The position numbers and the translations under genes were made by a program. DNA of 38,651 nt from Bifidobacterium breve (GTDB taxonomy: Bacteria > Actinomycetota > Actinomycetes > S36-B12). The notes under the pieces were generated by a model that was not told the origin of the DNA, searched no databases, and saw only the letters and a program-made list of their open reading frames with translations. Each line of letters begins with the position of its first letter. The stretch's first letter is position 1. The stretch lies in NCBI GenBank assembly GCA_945885645.1, contig CAMCYV010000001.1:1-38651 (forward strand), written 5' to 3'. Shown here one piece after another: positions 32,122 to 38,651 of the stretch.

Positions 32122-33096
32122 TTACGTACCCGCCAATCGCTCGACGATCGGCAGATACGCATCCAAGTGTGCATCACCTACGGTGATGTATGAGAAGCCG
32201 TACTCCTCACGTCGACGTTCTAACTCCTCGCATATTTCTTCGACACTGCCAACAGCCGCATGTGGGAAACGTTTTAGTTCAGCTAATTCCAAACCTGTTC
32301 GAGCCACGACCGACTCTGCTGTGATCTCTGAACGACCTTGAACCGAGATGAAGTAGGTGGCTGCTTCCAATTCAAGGTCGTCAAAACGCTCACCCGCACC
32401 CGCTTTAATCCACTCAATTTTTTTGCGCGTTTCATCTTCTGTTGAGGACGAAATACTTCCCGCTCCCACAGTTCCGCTGCTGTTATTGAAATTGACACTG
32501 ACAATGTCAGCGAGTTCACCGGCTAAGCCCAAAACTTTGGGTGCACCACCACCGATCATCAATGGTGGCCACGGACGCTGGATCGGTTGTGGTACCGCAC
32601 GGTAACCGAATGACTCGATAAATTCACCGTGGTAGTCGACTTCACCTTCGTCGGCGTATGCCATGCGCATGAACTCTGCAGTTTCACGTAGTAATTGAAT
32701 GCGCCGGCCCGCGGATTCCCATGGAATCCCGAGGGCTTCGTACTCATTAACCAACCAGCCTGCGCCCAGCCCGATTTCAAGTCGACCTTCGGAGAGAACG
32801 TCAATTGAAGCCATTTCCTTAGTTAGGACGGTGGGTAGGTGATAACTCACGCACGCCATTCGGGAACCGATTCGAAGTGTGGTCGTGGCCATTGCAGCAG
32901 CTGTCATTGCTGGGATGATTGCAAGGGTTTGAACCCGGTGCCCCGTTCCTTCAATTTTGCTTCCAGGGCCCAGTAGGTGGTCGGCGACGTGCAGGGTGGA
33001 GTACCCGCTGTCTTCGACCTTGCGAGCAAGGTCAACCCATTCCTTCAATGAAGTCGAACTAAAAGCCTGAATTGCAAACCGAAATGGGCGTTTCAT
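32122..33096 (-). CDS. LLM-class F420-dependent oxidoreductase
   Basis: A 324-aa luciferase-like barrel of the F420-dependent group. Characteristic segments are LARKVEDSGYSTLHVADHLL, TAAAMATTTLRIGSRMAC, VLTKEMASIDVLSEGRLEIG and IQRPWPPLMIGGGAP. Such enzymes use F420 to oxidise alcohols or reduce enones and Schiff bases. The start ATG overlaps the TGA of the SDR gene by 4 nt. A second LLM protein is at 37517-38440 with little similarity beyond the fold. The substrate is unknown. Confidence 0.93.
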   Translation of the reverse strand: MKRPFRFAIQAFSSTSLKEWVDLARKVEDSGYSTLHVADHLLGPGSKIEGTGHRVQTLAIIPAMTAAAMATTTLRIGSRMACVSYHLPTVLTKEMASIDVLSEGRLEIGLGAGWLVNEYEALGIPWESAGRRIQLLRETAEFMRMAYADEGEVDYHGEFIESFGYRAVPQPIQRPWPPLMIGGGAPKVLGLAGELADIVSVNFNNSSGTVGAGSISSSTEDETRKKIEWIKAGAGERFDDLELEAATYFISVQGRSEITAESVVARTGLELAELKRFPHAAVGSVEEICEELERRREEYGFSYITVGDAHLDAYLPIVERLAGT

Positions 33097-33851
33097 GAAC
33101 GTGCCTTTCGTGCGGAGCGGAAGAAGGATCCGTGCGCGGCTGTAAACCCACCGTCAACAAAAAGTGTTTGCCCGGTAATCCACGATGCCTGTTCGGAACA
33201 GAGAAAACTGACTGCATTAGCGATGTCCTGCGACTCGCCCATCCGACTAATGGGAAGCACTCCAGCAATTGATGCCTGCGCCTTTTCATCACCGTAATGG
33301 CCAGCGGTCCCTTCGGTGAGCACGGTTCCAGGTCCGACCGCATTACAGCGCACACCCCAAGGAGCAAACTCCAAGGCCATGGCTTCGGTGAGTTGGTTCA
33401 CCGCAGCCTTTGACGCCGGATACAGAGATGTACCGGTTGCGTGAGCCCTCGATGTAATTGACGAAAGATTGATGACCACTCCACCGCCATTCGTCGCCAT
33501 TATTGGGACGAGCGCCTGAGCCATGAGGACCGGTCCAATCACATTGACGTCAAGGATGGCGCGCATTTCCTCATGTGTTGTGTGTAAAAGATCTTGGTAA
33601 CGCTGGATTGCAGCGTTGTTGACAAGCACCCGGCAATTCGGGGCCAACGCCGCGACCGTCGCCACCGCTTCGCTGTCGCAGACGTCCACGATCGCAGTGC
33701 GAACACCGAGTGACTCACGCACATCAGTGAGTGGACCTTCTGCAACGTCTAATGCAAGGACGTCATAACCGTCGGTGACAAGTCGCTCAACAATCGCCCG
33801 ACCGATACCTTGACCCGCTCCAGTTACGACCGCGGTTCCCTTGTTACTCAT
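33093..33851 (-). CDS. Short-chain dehydrogenase/reductase (SDR)
   Basis: A 252-aa classical SDR with VVTGAGQGIGRAIVE at the N-terminus, VNNAAIQRYQD, catalytic Ser in INLSSITSRAHATG and YxxxK in LYPASKAAVN, and the C-terminal WITGQTLFVDGG. Asp in ALDVAEG after the second strand suggests NAD(H) use. It is third in the operon, overlapping both neighbours by 4 nt, so equal expression is likely. Compare the other SDRs at 28712, 34698 and the partial one at 38437. Confidence 0.94.
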   Translation of the reverse strand: MSNKGTAVVTGAGQGIGRAIVERLVTDGYDVLALDVAEGPLTDVRESLGVRTAIVDVCDSEAVATVAALAPNCRVLVNNAAIQRYQDLLHTTHEEMRAILDVNVIGPVLMAQALVPIMATNGGGVVINLSSITSRAHATGTSLYPASKAAVNQLTEAMALEFAPWGVRCNAVGPGTVLTEGTAGHYGDEKAQASIAGVLPISRMGESQDIANAVSFLCSEQASWITGQTLFVDGGFTAAHGSFFRSARKARS

Positions 33852-34660
33852 CCACTCTCCTCATCGGTTTCACCGTGCACCGCCCACGCTACACATCGTC
33901 GTAAGATCTCGCGGTATTGCACAGATTCCCATGCGACCCGGTCCACTGTTCCGGTGTCAGCAATCCCAAGGTCAGTAACGTCAAATCGCCCGCGGCAGTG
34001 GCCGAGGGTGAAATACACAACTTCGCCCTTTCCTTCCGCGCGAGTAAACAACACCGGGTGTCGCGTGCGTGAGCCGGAGTGCGAAACCTCGAAGCCGGGG
34101 CATTCCCCCGTGAACTCAGTGTCAAGGATGACTTCGAGATCCTCGCGCACATCCAACACGTACAACTCGTCGGTGGTCACAAAGGATGAAACTCCTGCTA
34201 CAAGCGGGTGCTCGGGTTGTACAACATCAACGCGCCAAGGTGAAATTTTTGGGTGCGCAAGGAATCGATTGCCAAGCAATGCACTGAACTCGGGCATCGC
34301 GTCGGGGGTGCGAAACACTTTTGGTCCGCCTGCAACAGGTGGGTCAAGCGCCGAGTTTGTTGCGTGTAGTGCGAGGAAGCGCATTCCACCGCGGACCGCT
34401 TGCGTCAGGGCTAGCGATTCTTCCTGTGTAGGCCGGACATCACATGTGTACGCAACAACTGCATCTGCTTGTCCAAGTACGTCAATATCGGAGTAGTCGG
34501 AATGCACCGAGCATCGAATTGAATCGTATTCGCCAAGCAATGTAAGTAATTCGAGCCGGGCATAGTCAACGTCGTGCCATCGCCCACCGACAACGAGCGC
34601 AACCTTGACTGGCAGTACTGAATTGACTTGGGGGGTGGCGCAGTGCATCACATGTGGCAT
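33848..34660 (-). CDS. ThuA-like protein, second copy
   Basis: A 270-aa ThuA-family protein, only distantly related to the one at 13162. The segments KVALVVGGRWHDVDYARLEL, QADAVVAYTCDV, GMRFLALHATNSALDPP, HPLVAGVSSFVTTDELYVLD and GKGEVVYFTLGHCRGRFD show the family. The frame also permits a GTG at 34684, but no ribosome-binding sequence precedes it, whereas GGTGG lies 8 nt before the ATG at 34660; ATG is chosen with moderate certainty. It overlaps the next SDR by ATGA. ThuA proteins are linked to keto-sugar metabolism, so its presence with the sugar-type ABC importer supports a carbohydrate-like moiety in the substrate. Confidence 0.86.
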   Translation of the reverse strand: MPHVMHCATPQVNSVLPVKVALVVGGRWHDVDYARLELLTLLGEYDSIRCSVHSDYSDIDVLGQADAVVAYTCDVRPTQEESLALTQAVRGGMRFLALHATNSALDPPVAGGPKVFRTPDAMPEFSALLGNRFLAHPKISPWRVDVVQPEHPLVAGVSSFVTTDELYVLDVREDLEVILDTEFTGECPGFEVSHSGSRTRHPVLFTRAEGKGEVVYFTLGHCRGRFDVTDLGIADTGTVDRVAWESVQYREILRRCVAWAVHGETDEESG

Positions 34661-34697
34661 GCGATTGACCACCCCCTTCGTCACCGACGAATTGTTA

Positions 34698-35462
34698 TTA
34701 GAACTGGGTTCGAACGGTCATGCCGCCGTCGCACACAACGTTGGTGCCCACGCAGTAACCCATGACCGGACTTGCCAAACCGACGATAACCGCGGCGATC
34801 TCGCTGGGCTTGCCCATATGTCCCAATGGAATTGATGCAAGAACTTTTTCGTATACCTCGGGACGACCGGACTTGATTTTGCTCCAGTCGCCCTCTTCGA
34901 AATAGACGGGTCCGGGTGAAACAGTGTTCACGCGGATCCCCTTGGGAGCGAGGGCGTGCGCGGCGGCGGAAGCATGCCGAACAATTGCCGCTTTGAAAGC
35001 ACCGTAGGAATTGGGGGAACTGGGCCATACGTTGTCAAAGCCAAAAGTTGAGGACAGCGCGATGATCGAACCGCCGCCAGCAGCTTCAAGGATGGGTGTG
35101 GCTTCGTCGATCAGGTGGACCAACGGAAGAAGGTCAAGTTCGAGGCTCTGCTGCCACTGCTCAGGACCTTTAATTGAGCCACCGGTGACATTGGACACCA
35201 AGATGTCAAGCCCACCGAGGTTCTCGGCCGCATCACGGATGAATCCTTTGAGTTGGTCTTCCTTGCTCACGTCAATTGCGCGAGCGAACACCGTAACTCC
35301 AGCGCCGCGTAATTCGGCGGCAAAAGCCTCAACGGCTTCTTCGTTGCGGGCGCAAAATGCTACGGATGCACCCTCGGCGGCTAGAAGTTCAACAGTAGCG
35401 CGACCAATACCGCGGGTACCACCGGTTACAAGAGCACGTTTTCCAGTAAGACCAAGATCCAT
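34698..35462 (-). CDS. Short-chain dehydrogenase/reductase (SDR), first gene of six-gene operon
   Basis: A 254-aa classical SDR: ALVTGGTRGIGRATVE, Arg in AFCARNEEA (NADP(H) preference likely), VSNVTGG in place of the NNAG motif, catalytic Ser in IIALSSTFGF, and YxxxK in NSYGAFKAAI. The C-terminus VCDGGMTVRTQF is typical. It leads the operon SDR, ThuA-like, SDR, LLM, TIM barrel, tyrosine phosphatase. The TAGGA-NN-TCCTA motif copy at 35507 lies 44 nt upstream of the ATG. The ribosome-binding site is weak (GGA 5 nt before AUG). Confidence 0.94.
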   Translation of the reverse strand: MDLGLTGKRALVTGGTRGIGRATVELLAAEGASVAFCARNEEAVEAFAAELRGAGVTVFARAIDVSKEDQLKGFIRDAAENLGGLDILVSNVTGGSIKGPEQWQQSLELDLLPLVHLIDEATPILEAAGGGSIIALSSTFGFDNVWPSSPNSYGAFKAAIVRHASAAAHALAPKGIRVNTVSPGPVYFEEGDWSKIKSGRPEVYEKVLASIPLGHMGKPSEIAAVIVGLASPVMGYCVGTNVVCDGGMTVRTQF

Positions 35463-35506
35463 GATGTTCCATTCTTTGGGGTGTTAGACACTTTTCGTGC
35501 CGAAGC

Positions 35507-35518
35507 TAGGATGTCCAT
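35507..35518. promoter_or_regulatory. Copy of TAGGA-NN-TCCTA motif before SDR operon
   Basis: TAGGATGTCCAT matches 8 of 10 fixed positions. On the minus strand it continues into CCTAGCTT (TAGCTT as -10 candidate), 44 nt before the SDR start. It is also 102 nt upstream of the divergent ferredoxin gene. Confidence 0.45.
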
Positions 35519-35620
35519 GTTATCGGATCAGCGTGACAACATAAACTCGCTCTACTCCCATCGTGTTTCATCTCGCTACTTTTCATCAGTTCAATTTTCA
35601 TCATTTCACCGGAGGCGCCC

Positions 35621-35932
35621 ATGAATCACGTGACGGTACTCCCGCTTGGCCTCGAACTCGAGGTAGCAGAAAACCAGGCGGTCATGGAAGCAGCGCATCA
35701 AGCAGGTTATATCTGGCCCACCGAATGCCAGGGGGAAGCTTCCTGCGGCCTATGCGTCAGCATCATTCGTGAGGGCACCGAGAACTGCGCACCCATGCTT
35801 GATGAAGAACGGGAAACACTCGAGCGAACGATGGGCATGATTGATTCATCTCGGAGACTCGCCTGTCGTTTGTTAGTCACAGGCCCGGTGACCTTGACCA
35901 AGCGCGGCGTTCGCCAAAGTGAGGAGGCATAA
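35621..35932 (+). CDS. Plant-type 2Fe-2S ferredoxin
   Basis: A 103-aa ferredoxin of the beta-grasp 2Fe-2S type. Cluster ligands are C36, C42, C45 and C82 (PTECQGEASCGLCV and RLACRL). GGAGG is 5 nt before the ATG. It has no attached reductase domain and no reductase gene follows, so it is a stand-alone electron carrier. The two Rieske oxygenases of the window are the most likely acceptors. It is the first gene of a three-gene unit, followed 3 nt later by the double NTF2-like gene. Confidence 0.94.
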   Translation: MNHVTVLPLGLELEVAENQAVMEAAHQAGYIWPTECQGEASCGLCVSIIREGTENCAPMLDEERETLERTMGMIDSSRRLACRLLVTGPVTLTKRGVRQSEEA

Positions 35933-35935
35933 AAG

Positions 35936-36814
35936 ATGAGCGAATCTACCGACCTTCATGCACTTGCCCAACGACTTGAACGGCTCGAGACAACCGAGGC
36001 TGCCCGATCAACTCTGTTTGCCTATGCGCAGGCGGTTGACACCCGAAATTGGTCGATGCTCGGCGGAGTTTTCAGCGAAGATGCCGTATGTGAAATGCCC
36101 GGTCTACTCCTCACCGGTCGCACCGCGATCGTAGAAGCGCTGCAGGGCATGCTGCCCACTGAATTCATTACCCGACACTTGATCGTGAACCCGCAAGTAA
36201 CGTGGACAGCACCCGGACGGGCCACTGTTCGCGCAACTGTCTACTACGCGCACGAGGGCAGTGGCTTTGAGGCAACCGGTTGGGGGGATTACACCGACGA
36301 GATAGTGGTTACTGACGGAATCGGCGTTATCACGCGTACGGTTTTCACACCGGCAGTGCATTTGCCGGGAAGTATCTCGAGCCTTGCCCCACGTGTGCAG
36401 CAACTTGAAACGGCCGAATTGGCTCGCGCGGTTTCATGGCGCTACGCGAACGCTGTCGACGCTCCAGACTTCGACTTGTTGAAAAGTGTCTTCACCGAAA
36501 ATGCTGTCCTAACAACAAGTAAAGGCTCGCGCACCGGTCGCGAGGAAGTACTCAAATATTACGCAACCGCGCTCACTGGTCCGGTAAAACGAAAGCACTT
36601 CTTGTTGAATCAGTCACTCACCCCACTCGGTCCTGATTTGGTCTTACTGGAGTCCTACTTTTTATACACATTCTCCGGCGAAGACACCTCCACCATTGGT
36701 TGGGGAAACTACGTAGATCGCATCCACATCATCGACGGTGTCGGTTACATCCAGGACAAACGGATTTCAGCGGACCTTCATGCTGACTCCCGTATTGGTT
36801 GGGCGCGTCCGTGA
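35936..36814 (+). CDS. Tandem NTF2-like/SnoaL-like protein
   Basis: A 292-aa protein made of two similar NTF2-like domains. Domain 1 (about 8-140) has LAQRLERLETTEAARSTLFA, YAQAVDTRNWSMLGGVFSED and ATGWGDYTDEIVVTDGIGVI. Domain 2 (about 150-292) repeats the pattern with RVQQLETAELARAVSWR, YANAVDAPDFDLLKSVFTEN and TIGWGNYVDRIHIIDGVGYI. The repeat is clear from the parallel segments. Single-domain relatives dimerise, so this may be a fused dimer. Function could be an isomerase, a dehydratase, or an oxygenase beta-like subunit given its ferredoxin neighbour. GGAGG is 8 nt before the ATG, and the stop overlaps the HAD gene's GTG (GTGA). Confidence 0.88.
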   Translation: MSESTDLHALAQRLERLETTEAARSTLFAYAQAVDTRNWSMLGGVFSEDAVCEMPGLLLTGRTAIVEALQGMLPTEFITRHLIVNPQVTWTAPGRATVRATVYYAHEGSGFEATGWGDYTDEIVVTDGIGVITRTVFTPAVHLPGSISSLAPRVQQLETAELARAVSWRYANAVDAPDFDLLKSVFTENAVLTTSKGSRTGREEVLKYYATALTGPVKRKHFLLNQSLTPLGPDLVLLESYFLYTFSGEDTSTIGWGNYVDRIHIIDGVGYIQDKRISADLHADSRIGWARP

Positions 36815-37500
36815 GTGATGCACTTAAAGCGCATAACAACCCGCCATACAACCTCGTATTGCTTGATCTCGACGGAACCGTGATTGATTCCGAACCTGGC
36901 GTGCAGGCTGCAGTGCGGCATGCACTCATCACCGGTTTTGGAATAACACCGACCAAAGACGAACTCGAAGAGTTTATGGGTCCACCGCTCTCTGACGTAC
37001 TACCGCGAATTTTTGGACTCAATGATCCAGCCGATGAAAAACTCTTCTTCGAGTTATTTTGCGCGGTGTACTTCCATGGCATGGAGTACGACTTTGATCT
37101 GTACCCGGGCATGCTCGATCTGGTCAATGACCTATTTGACGCCGGGGTCTCAATTGCCTTAGCAACATCTAAGCCCGCGGAATCCGCGGAGCGAATCTTG
37201 CAGCGCGCCAACATTGATCATCGCTTCACTTTCATAGCGGGATCCGCATCTGATGGTTCGCGTCAAAACAAGACCGATGTACTTGCACATGCCTTCACTC
37301 AGATGCAAGCAAGTGCTGCAACGCATCGAATTGTAATGGTGGGTGATCGCGCCATTGATCTACATGCCGCACAGGACCACGGAGTCGACAGCATTGCGGT
37401 CTACTGGGGATACGCACCGGAGAGTGAACTCGATGAATGCGCCGCAACCCATCGGGTAGTAAACGTTACAGAGCTAAGAAAGGTGCTGTTACCGGACTGA
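36811..37500 (+). CDS. HAD-superfamily phosphatase (phosphoglycolate-phosphatase-like)
   Basis: A 229-aa HAD hydrolase. Motif I is LDLDGTVIDSEPG (Asp nucleophile), motif II ALATSKP, motif III Lys in NKTDVLAHA, and motif IV MVGDRAIDLHAA. A helical cap lies between motifs I and II. The GTG at 36811 overlaps the upstream TGA by 4 nt; a TTG at 36799 is possible but less likely. It dephosphorylates a small metabolite, perhaps one phosphorylated by the phosphohistidine proteins of this island, though this is only contextual. It converges with the LLM gene at 37517. Confidence 0.92.
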   Translation: MSDALKAHNNPPYNLVLLDLDGTVIDSEPGVQAAVRHALITGFGITPTKDELEEFMGPPLSDVLPRIFGLNDPADEKLFFELFCAVYFHGMEYDFDLYPGMLDLVNDLFDAGVSIALATSKPAESAERILQRANIDHRFTFIAGSASDGSRQNKTDVLAHAFTQMQASAATHRIVMVGDRAIDLHAAQDHGVDSIAVYWGYAPESELDECAATHRVVNVTELRKVLLPD

Positions 37501-37516
37501 GTTGGTTGATCCCCGG

Positions 37517-38440
37517 CTAGCGAACAGCCGCGTCAAGTAATGGAGCAAGGCGATCAGGTATACCGATCCAATCTTGTGGAGAAACAATTGCAGGATCAAA
37601 GTTTGCATCGATTGAAACGGCGTCAACTCCTGCTGCAGCAGCGGCGGCCACCTCAACACACAACTCGTCCACACTGAGCGGACGCAGATTGGCCACGACC
37701 ACCGGTGGATCGGTGAACAGGTCCCAACACATTTTCAGAGGTGCTAGATGGGCCGGACGCATCGATGCGAGAAGGTCCATCTTTTCTAAATGCTGCTCAA
37801 GTGTCCCCGATGCCGGATTCCACCAGTCAAATTGTTCGGCGGTCCGCGCGAGCCCTACTTCCGATCGCATACCCGACATGAGTGGCGGGTGCGGTCGCTG
37901 GATTGGTTTAGGGTCAACATCAGATGCAGGAATGGAAAAAAACTCACCTTGGTGATTGACGGGATCAGGACCCCAGCAGGCTTTCATCGCGTCAATAAAT
38001 TCACCGGCGCGACGGCCCCTGGTCCGCGGGTCAACGTCATATTGCGCGTGCTCTTCATCGGACCAACCAACACTAAAACCGAAAATGGTTCGCCCACCCG
38101 AGAGGACATCCAGCGTTGTGATCCGCTGGGCTAGGTCAACCGGGCGGTTGTAACCGGCCACCAGAACGCTCGTTCCTAAAATGATTTCAGTAGTCCAACC
38201 CGCAACGACTGATAACAATTCAAGTGGCTGCAATACCGAACGATACGCCTGCGGAACAGCCAATCCCGGTCGCGCTGAGTAACCCGAGAGCACTTCGTGC
38301 GGATAGAACAGATGCTGTTGAACAAACAGGTGCCCAAACCCCAGTTCCTCCGCTCGCTCTGCAAAGCCGCGCACTGCACCAGCGTCAACGTTGGTGCCCA
38401 ACTGGGGCAGTGACAGGCCAACGCGCATGCGATCAATCAC
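37517..38440 (-). CDS. LLM-class (luciferase-like) flavin/F420 oxidoreductase
   Basis: A 307-aa luciferase-like barrel: RVGLSLPQLG, FGHLFVQQHLFYPHEV, ELLSVVAGWTTEIILGTSVL, RITTLDVLSGGRTIFGFSVG and KPIQRPHPPLMSG. Possible starts are TTG 38446, GTG 38440 and ATG 38428. The GTG overlaps the SDR's TGA as GTGA, the pattern used throughout this island, so 38440 is preferred. It is the downstream gene of a unit that begins outside the window. The cofactor may be F420 or FMN. Confidence 0.9.
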   Translation of the reverse strand: MIDRMRVGLSLPQLGTNVDAGAVRGFAERAEELGFGHLFVQQHLFYPHEVLSGYSARPGLAVPQAYRSVLQPLELLSVVAGWTTEIILGTSVLVAGYNRPVDLAQRITTLDVLSGGRTIFGFSVGWSDEEHAQYDVDPRTRGRRAGEFIDAMKACWGPDPVNHQGEFFSIPASDVDPKPIQRPHPPLMSGMRSEVGLARTAEQFDWWNPASGTLEQHLEKMDLLASMRPAHLAPLKMCWDLFTDPPVVVANLRPLSVDELCVEVAAAAAAGVDAVSIDANFDPAIVSPQDWIGIPDRLAPLLDAAVR

Positions 38441-38651
38441 GGCCAAAGACCGCCACCAACAGTGACGACTTCGCCATGCATGTAAGGAACTTCGTCACTG
38501 AGCAGCCAAGCGGCCGTTGCGGCGATTTCTTCCGGTTCTGCGTACCGACCCATAGGAACCGCAGCACTCATCGCGCCCTTGAATGTCGCTACGTCAATAC
38601 CCGCCAAGGCCGCTAGGCCTTCTTCGAGTGGGCGCATCATGCGCGTATCAA
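38437..38651 (-). CDS. Short-chain dehydrogenase/reductase, C-terminal part only
   Basis: The last 71 residues of an SDR whose 5' part lies beyond the right edge of the window. Features are DTRMMRPLEEGL (the segment after the PG motif), then VPMGRYAEPEEIAATAAWLL and the C-terminal HGEVVTVGGGLWP. The reading frame is open to the window edge. An internal ATG at 38640 is not the true start. Its TGA overlaps the LLM gene by 4 nt. Confidence 0.88.
   Translation of the reverse strand, partial: DTRMMRPLEEGLAALAGIDVATFKGAMSAAVPMGRYAEPEEIAATAAWLLSDEVPYMHGEVVTVGGGLWP

Noticed and set aside
1..38651. Mobile elements, CRISPR arrays, tRNA genes, integration scars
   Set aside because: No transposase or integrase frames, no regularly spaced repeats and no tRNA-like cloverleaf were seen; the genes and spacing look like one coherent chromosomal region.

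Overview
The window reads as a stretch of an actinobacterial chromosome of moderate GC content. The family mix supports this: F420-type luciferase-like (LLM) oxidoreductases, a PPOX-fold protein, a thiolase paired with a DUF35 protein, mycobacterial-style acyl-CoA dehydrogenases and many short-chain dehydrogenases (SDRs). GTG starts and 4-nt ATGA/GTGA overlaps are frequent. Finer placement (for example an uncultured aquatic or soil lineage) cannot be made from the sequence alone. There are no tRNA or rRNA genes, insertion sequences, phage genes or CRISPR arrays. Coding density is very high and no gene-free stretch exceeds about 215 bases.

Layout. 1-2.9 kb: the 5' end of a Rieske oxygenase gene and two paralogous sugar-type substrate-binding proteins (SBPs). 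3.1-8.3 kb: an acyl-CoA dehydrogenase facing a five-gene operon (71-aa protein, medium-chain reductase, DUF35 Zn-ribbon protein, thiolase-like protein, second acyl-CoA dehydrogenase). 8.4-13.1 kb: a VOC protein facing a 2-oxo-acid dehydrogenase operon (E1-alpha, E1-beta, E2, phosphatase-like protein). 13.2-19.9 kb: a ThuA-like protein facing an operon of a winged-helix-like protein, a pyruvate-phosphate-dikinase-like protein, an ABC ATPase and an ABC permease. 20.1-28.1 kb: an old-yellow-enzyme/dienoyl-CoA-reductase-like flavoprotein, two swivelling-phosphohistidine proteins, a histidine phosphatase, a second Rieske oxygenase and an NTF2-like protein. 28.2-30.5 kb: PPOX protein, SDR and alpha/beta hydrolase. 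30.6-35.5 kb: a tight six-gene operon (SDR, ThuA-like, SDR, LLM, TIM-barrel epimerase-like, tyrosine phosphatase). 35.6-38.6 kb: ferredoxin, double NTF2-like protein and HAD phosphatase, facing an LLM oxidoreductase and a partial SDR.

Together this looks like one catabolic island: import by a ribose-type ABC system, oxidation by Rieske, LLM, SDR and OYE-type redox enzymes, CoA-level side-chain degradation (two acyl-CoA dehydrogenases, DUF35/thiolase), and entry of a 2-oxo acid into central metabolism. The substrate cannot be named.

Two observations stand out. First, an approximate palindrome TAGGA-NN-TCCTA lies in the intergenic region of at least seven transcription units, about 35-100 nt before the start codon, with its perfect copy in front of the winged-helix-like gene; this suggests a shared regulon. 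Second, three proteins with an intact phosphohistidine swivel domain lie within 11 kb, and none has a recognisable intact ATP-grasp domain, while the dikinase-like one keeps an intact PEP-binding barrel. This raises the possibility of a PEP-driven phosphoryl relay rather than ATP-driven dikinases.
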